Assembly: GCA_964577615.1 (NCBI GenBank)
Contig: CAZNZW010000092.1
Coordinates: forward strand, 1-7,411
Source of the DNA: QNYZ01 sp964577615
Lineage (GTDB): Bacteria > Desulfobacterota > Desulfobacteria > Desulfobacterales > QNYZ01
Direction: 5' to 3'
DNA: 7,411 nt
In this document: piece by piece, positions 5,995 to 7,411 of the stretch
Layout of the letters: each line of letters begins with the position of its first letter
Position numbering within the stretch: the first letter of the stretch is position 1
The notes under the pieces: generated by a model
What the model saw: only the letters and a program-made list of their open reading frames with translations
The model's database searches: none
Told to the model about the DNA's origin: nothing
Made by a program: the position numbers and the translations under genes

Positions 5995-6015
5995 GAATTT
6001 ACGTGCGGAAAAGTC

Positions 6016-7146
6016 TTACTTCAGTTCAACATATTTTCCCTGCTGCACCTGGTAAATGGCAAATCCAACACCTGTGGCGTCTCCACGGTTATCAAAATGG
6101 ATCTTACCCAGCGGCGTGTCCACATCGGAGGTCCGCAGCGCCTTGACGATGGCGTCATAATCAGTCGATCCGGCTTTCTCGATCGCATTGCACAAGGCCA
6201 GTGTCGCCGCATAGGCATTTTCAAAGAAAGCGCCCGCGTCCGCGCCATATACCTTTTTGTGTTCCGCCCGGGCCGCAATCGTCAGGGGGTTTTTGCTGAC
6301 ATCCTTGGGGCCGGTGGCGTAAACATCTTCGGCATATTTTTTGGCAACCTTGATGAAGGTATCATCCTTGACGCCGTCATCAGAAATGAAGTAGGTCTTC
6401 ATGCCTTTTTTGCGCATCTGCGTCACTATTTTGGAAGCTTCCGGATGATAGCCGCCGAAGATCACGGCCTCGGCGCCCTTGCGTTTGATTTTCTGCACGA
6501 TGGCCGAGTAGTCGACCGCCCCCGGCGTCACTCCCTCAAAAAGCACCACCTCGGCATTTTTGTCTTTTTCCAGAAAAGTTTTGGCAAACTCTGCCAGGCC
6601 CTTGCCGTAATCCCCTTTGTCGTGCAGCACGGCGACCTTTTTGACTTTTAACGTGTTTAGGGCAAATTCAACTTCCAGCTTGGCCTGGGCGTCGTCGGAT
6701 GCGATGGTGCGGAAAAAGTTCGGGTAGTCACCGCTCTGGGTCAGGGCCGGGTTGGTGGCCGACGGCGACATGACAACAATATGAGCCTCTTTGTAGATAC
6801 CCAGCGCCGCCTTGGTGGCCCCGCTGCAGATATGACCCAATACCACGTTGACCTTTTCGCCAACCAGTTTGGTCGCCGTATTGGTAGCCACTTCCGGTTT
6901 GCAGACATCGTCTTCAATAATCAGCTCCACCTTTTTACCCAATACCCCGCCCTTGGCGTTGATTTCCTTTACCACCATCTTGGCGGCATTAACCGTGGGC
7001 AGGCCGTAAGAAGCCAGGTCACCACTGTGGGGGCCGGCCACTCCGATTTTGATGGTATCGGCCGCCAGGCCGCTGCCCGCCAGGGTAAATATCGCCAATA
7101 CGCCAACAATTGCCGTCAATAGAAATACGCGCGTTCCCATTTTCAT
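6016..7146 (-). CDS. livK: LivK/LivJ-type periplasmic branched-chain amino acid binding protein
   Basis: This 376-residue type I periplasmic binding protein has an N-terminal export signal (residues 1 to about 29: MKMGTRVF, a hydrophobic core, then GSGLAA before DTIKIGVAGPHSG); there is no lipobox cysteine, so it is soluble. The two-lobed receptor fold shows GVAGPHSGDLASYG, VELIIEDDVCKP and VNVVLGHICSGATKAAL. C82 and C107 have the same 25-residue spacing as the LivJ disulfide. SPSATNPALT (127-136) and GGYHPEASKI (231-240) match the ligand-binding segments. Where E. coli LivJ has a ligand-contacting Glu, this protein appears to have Asp (D257 in ISDDGVKDD), which also occurs in other homologs as I recall. 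AGGAG lies seven bases before ATG 7146; the frame is open to 7278 but the signal peptide fixes the start. Substrate specificity among Leu, Ile, Val, Ala or other compounds is not determined. Confidence 0.95.
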   Translation of the reverse strand: MKMGTRVFLLTAIVGVLAIFTLAGSGLAADTIKIGVAGPHSGDLASYGLPTVNAAKMVVKEINAKGGVLGKKVELIIEDDVCKPEVATNTATKLVGEKVNVVLGHICSGATKAALGIYKEAHIVVMSPSATNPALTQSGDYPNFFRTIASDDAQAKLEVEFALNTLKVKKVAVLHDKGDYGKGLAEFAKTFLEKDKNAEVVLFEGVTPGAVDYSAIVQKIKRKGAEAVIFGGYHPEASKIVTQMRKKGMKTYFISDDGVKDDTFIKVAKKYAEDVYATGPKDVSKNPLTIAARAEHKKVYGADAGAFFENAYAATLALCNAIEKAGSTDYDAIVKALRTSDVDTPLGKIHFDNRGDATGVGFAIYQVQQGKYVELK

Positions 7147-7411
7147 CTGCCTTCTCCTGTTTTTATTGTGAATGGTTTTGATAGTCCAGTCTAAAGCCGG
7201 TGGTCGCGCCGGCAAAGTCCGGTTCTCAGACAAACCGGATGGCTGGGGCGGTTGCCTGCATCCGATCCCCGGCAGCAAATTGTCATAGATATTTTTCCCG
7301 AAGAGTTGAGAACCGTTTTTTCCGTTTACGCAACGGCCGCTCCCACTACCGTATGGAATATATTCATGTATAAGTTTTGAGCCCGACCGTCAAGTCAAAA
7401 GTGTTGCCTGC
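7147..7411 (-). promoter_or_regulatory. livK upstream region: possible promoter and structured leader
   Basis: No gene is recognised in these 265 bases. Near the right edge, two overlapping -35-like TTGACT/TTGACG hexamers (about 7398-7388) are followed by TATACA (about 7372-7367), but the spacing (20 or 15 bases) is imperfect, so the promoter is tentative. If it is used, the livK leader would be about 210 bases long. In that leader CGGTTCTCA (7315-7307) can pair perfectly with TGAGAACCG (7228-7220). Inside this stem CGGATG can pair with CATCCG, and a separate GCCGG/CCGGC hairpin follows near 7212-7195. This is compatible with a regulatory RNA, but it matches no class I can name. Confidence 0.35.

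Noticed and set aside
7147..7278. 44-codon N-terminal extension of LivK
   Set aside because: It would bury the signal peptide; the ATG at 7146 has AGGAG seven bases upstream and begins a normal export signal.
1..7411. CRISPR array, tRNA or rRNA genes, insertion sequence with transposase
   Set aside because: No regularly spaced repeats, no tRNA-like cloverleaf and no transposase motifs were recognised on either strand.

Overview
The window holds a complete branched-chain amino acid (LIV-type) ABC importer operon on the minus strand at about 7150 to 2108, in the order livK-livH-livM-livG-livF. Downstream of it, from about 2100 to 1, is an AT-richer accessory segment with two type II toxin-antitoxin loci and at least two decayed gene fragments. 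The mix of an ordinary LIV operon with PIN/AbrB, BrnT/BrnA and AlbA_2-type genes suggests a mobile-element-rich Gram-negative proteobacterium. A Desulfobacterota (former Deltaproteobacteria) relative is my guess from the general look of the proteins; no marker gene proves it.

Layout from right to left, following the operon: a roughly 265-base leader with potential secondary structure (7147-7411); livK, the periplasmic binding protein (7146-6016); a 184-base GC-rich gap with hairpins (6015-5832); livH permease (5831-4929); a 97-base spacer that contains no clear ribosome binding site for livM; livM permease (4833-3610); livG ATPase (3608-2808), one base after livM; and livF ATPase (2815-2108), overlapping livG by 8 bases. 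LivK binds the amino acid in the periplasm, LivH and LivM form the membrane channel, and LivG and LivF hydrolyse ATP to drive uptake.

Directly after livF lies a broken fragment of a PIN-domain (VapC-like) gene (2098-1957). It is about 80% identical at DNA level, by eye, to part of the intact vapC at 790-356, and has a frameshift. On the plus strand, brnT (1197-1478) and brnA (1498-1956) form a toxin-antitoxin pair convergent with liv. The BrnA antitoxin appears to have lost its normal stop and carries about 60 foreign-looking residues, encoded by DNA containing clustered inverted repeats. On the minus strand, vapB (1011-787) and vapC (790-356) form an intact 4-base-overlapping pair, with a good promoter whose -10 box lies between two direct repeats. 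Beyond them, 310-1 contains the remains of an AlbA_2 (Schlafen/AAA_4-like) gene with a frameshift, an amber codon and probably an internal deletion.

I see no convincing new biological system. The most interesting part is the left 2.1 kb, a small patch of live and dying toxin-antitoxin genes beside a housekeeping transporter. After that come the altered BrnA tail and the structured RNA regions around livK.
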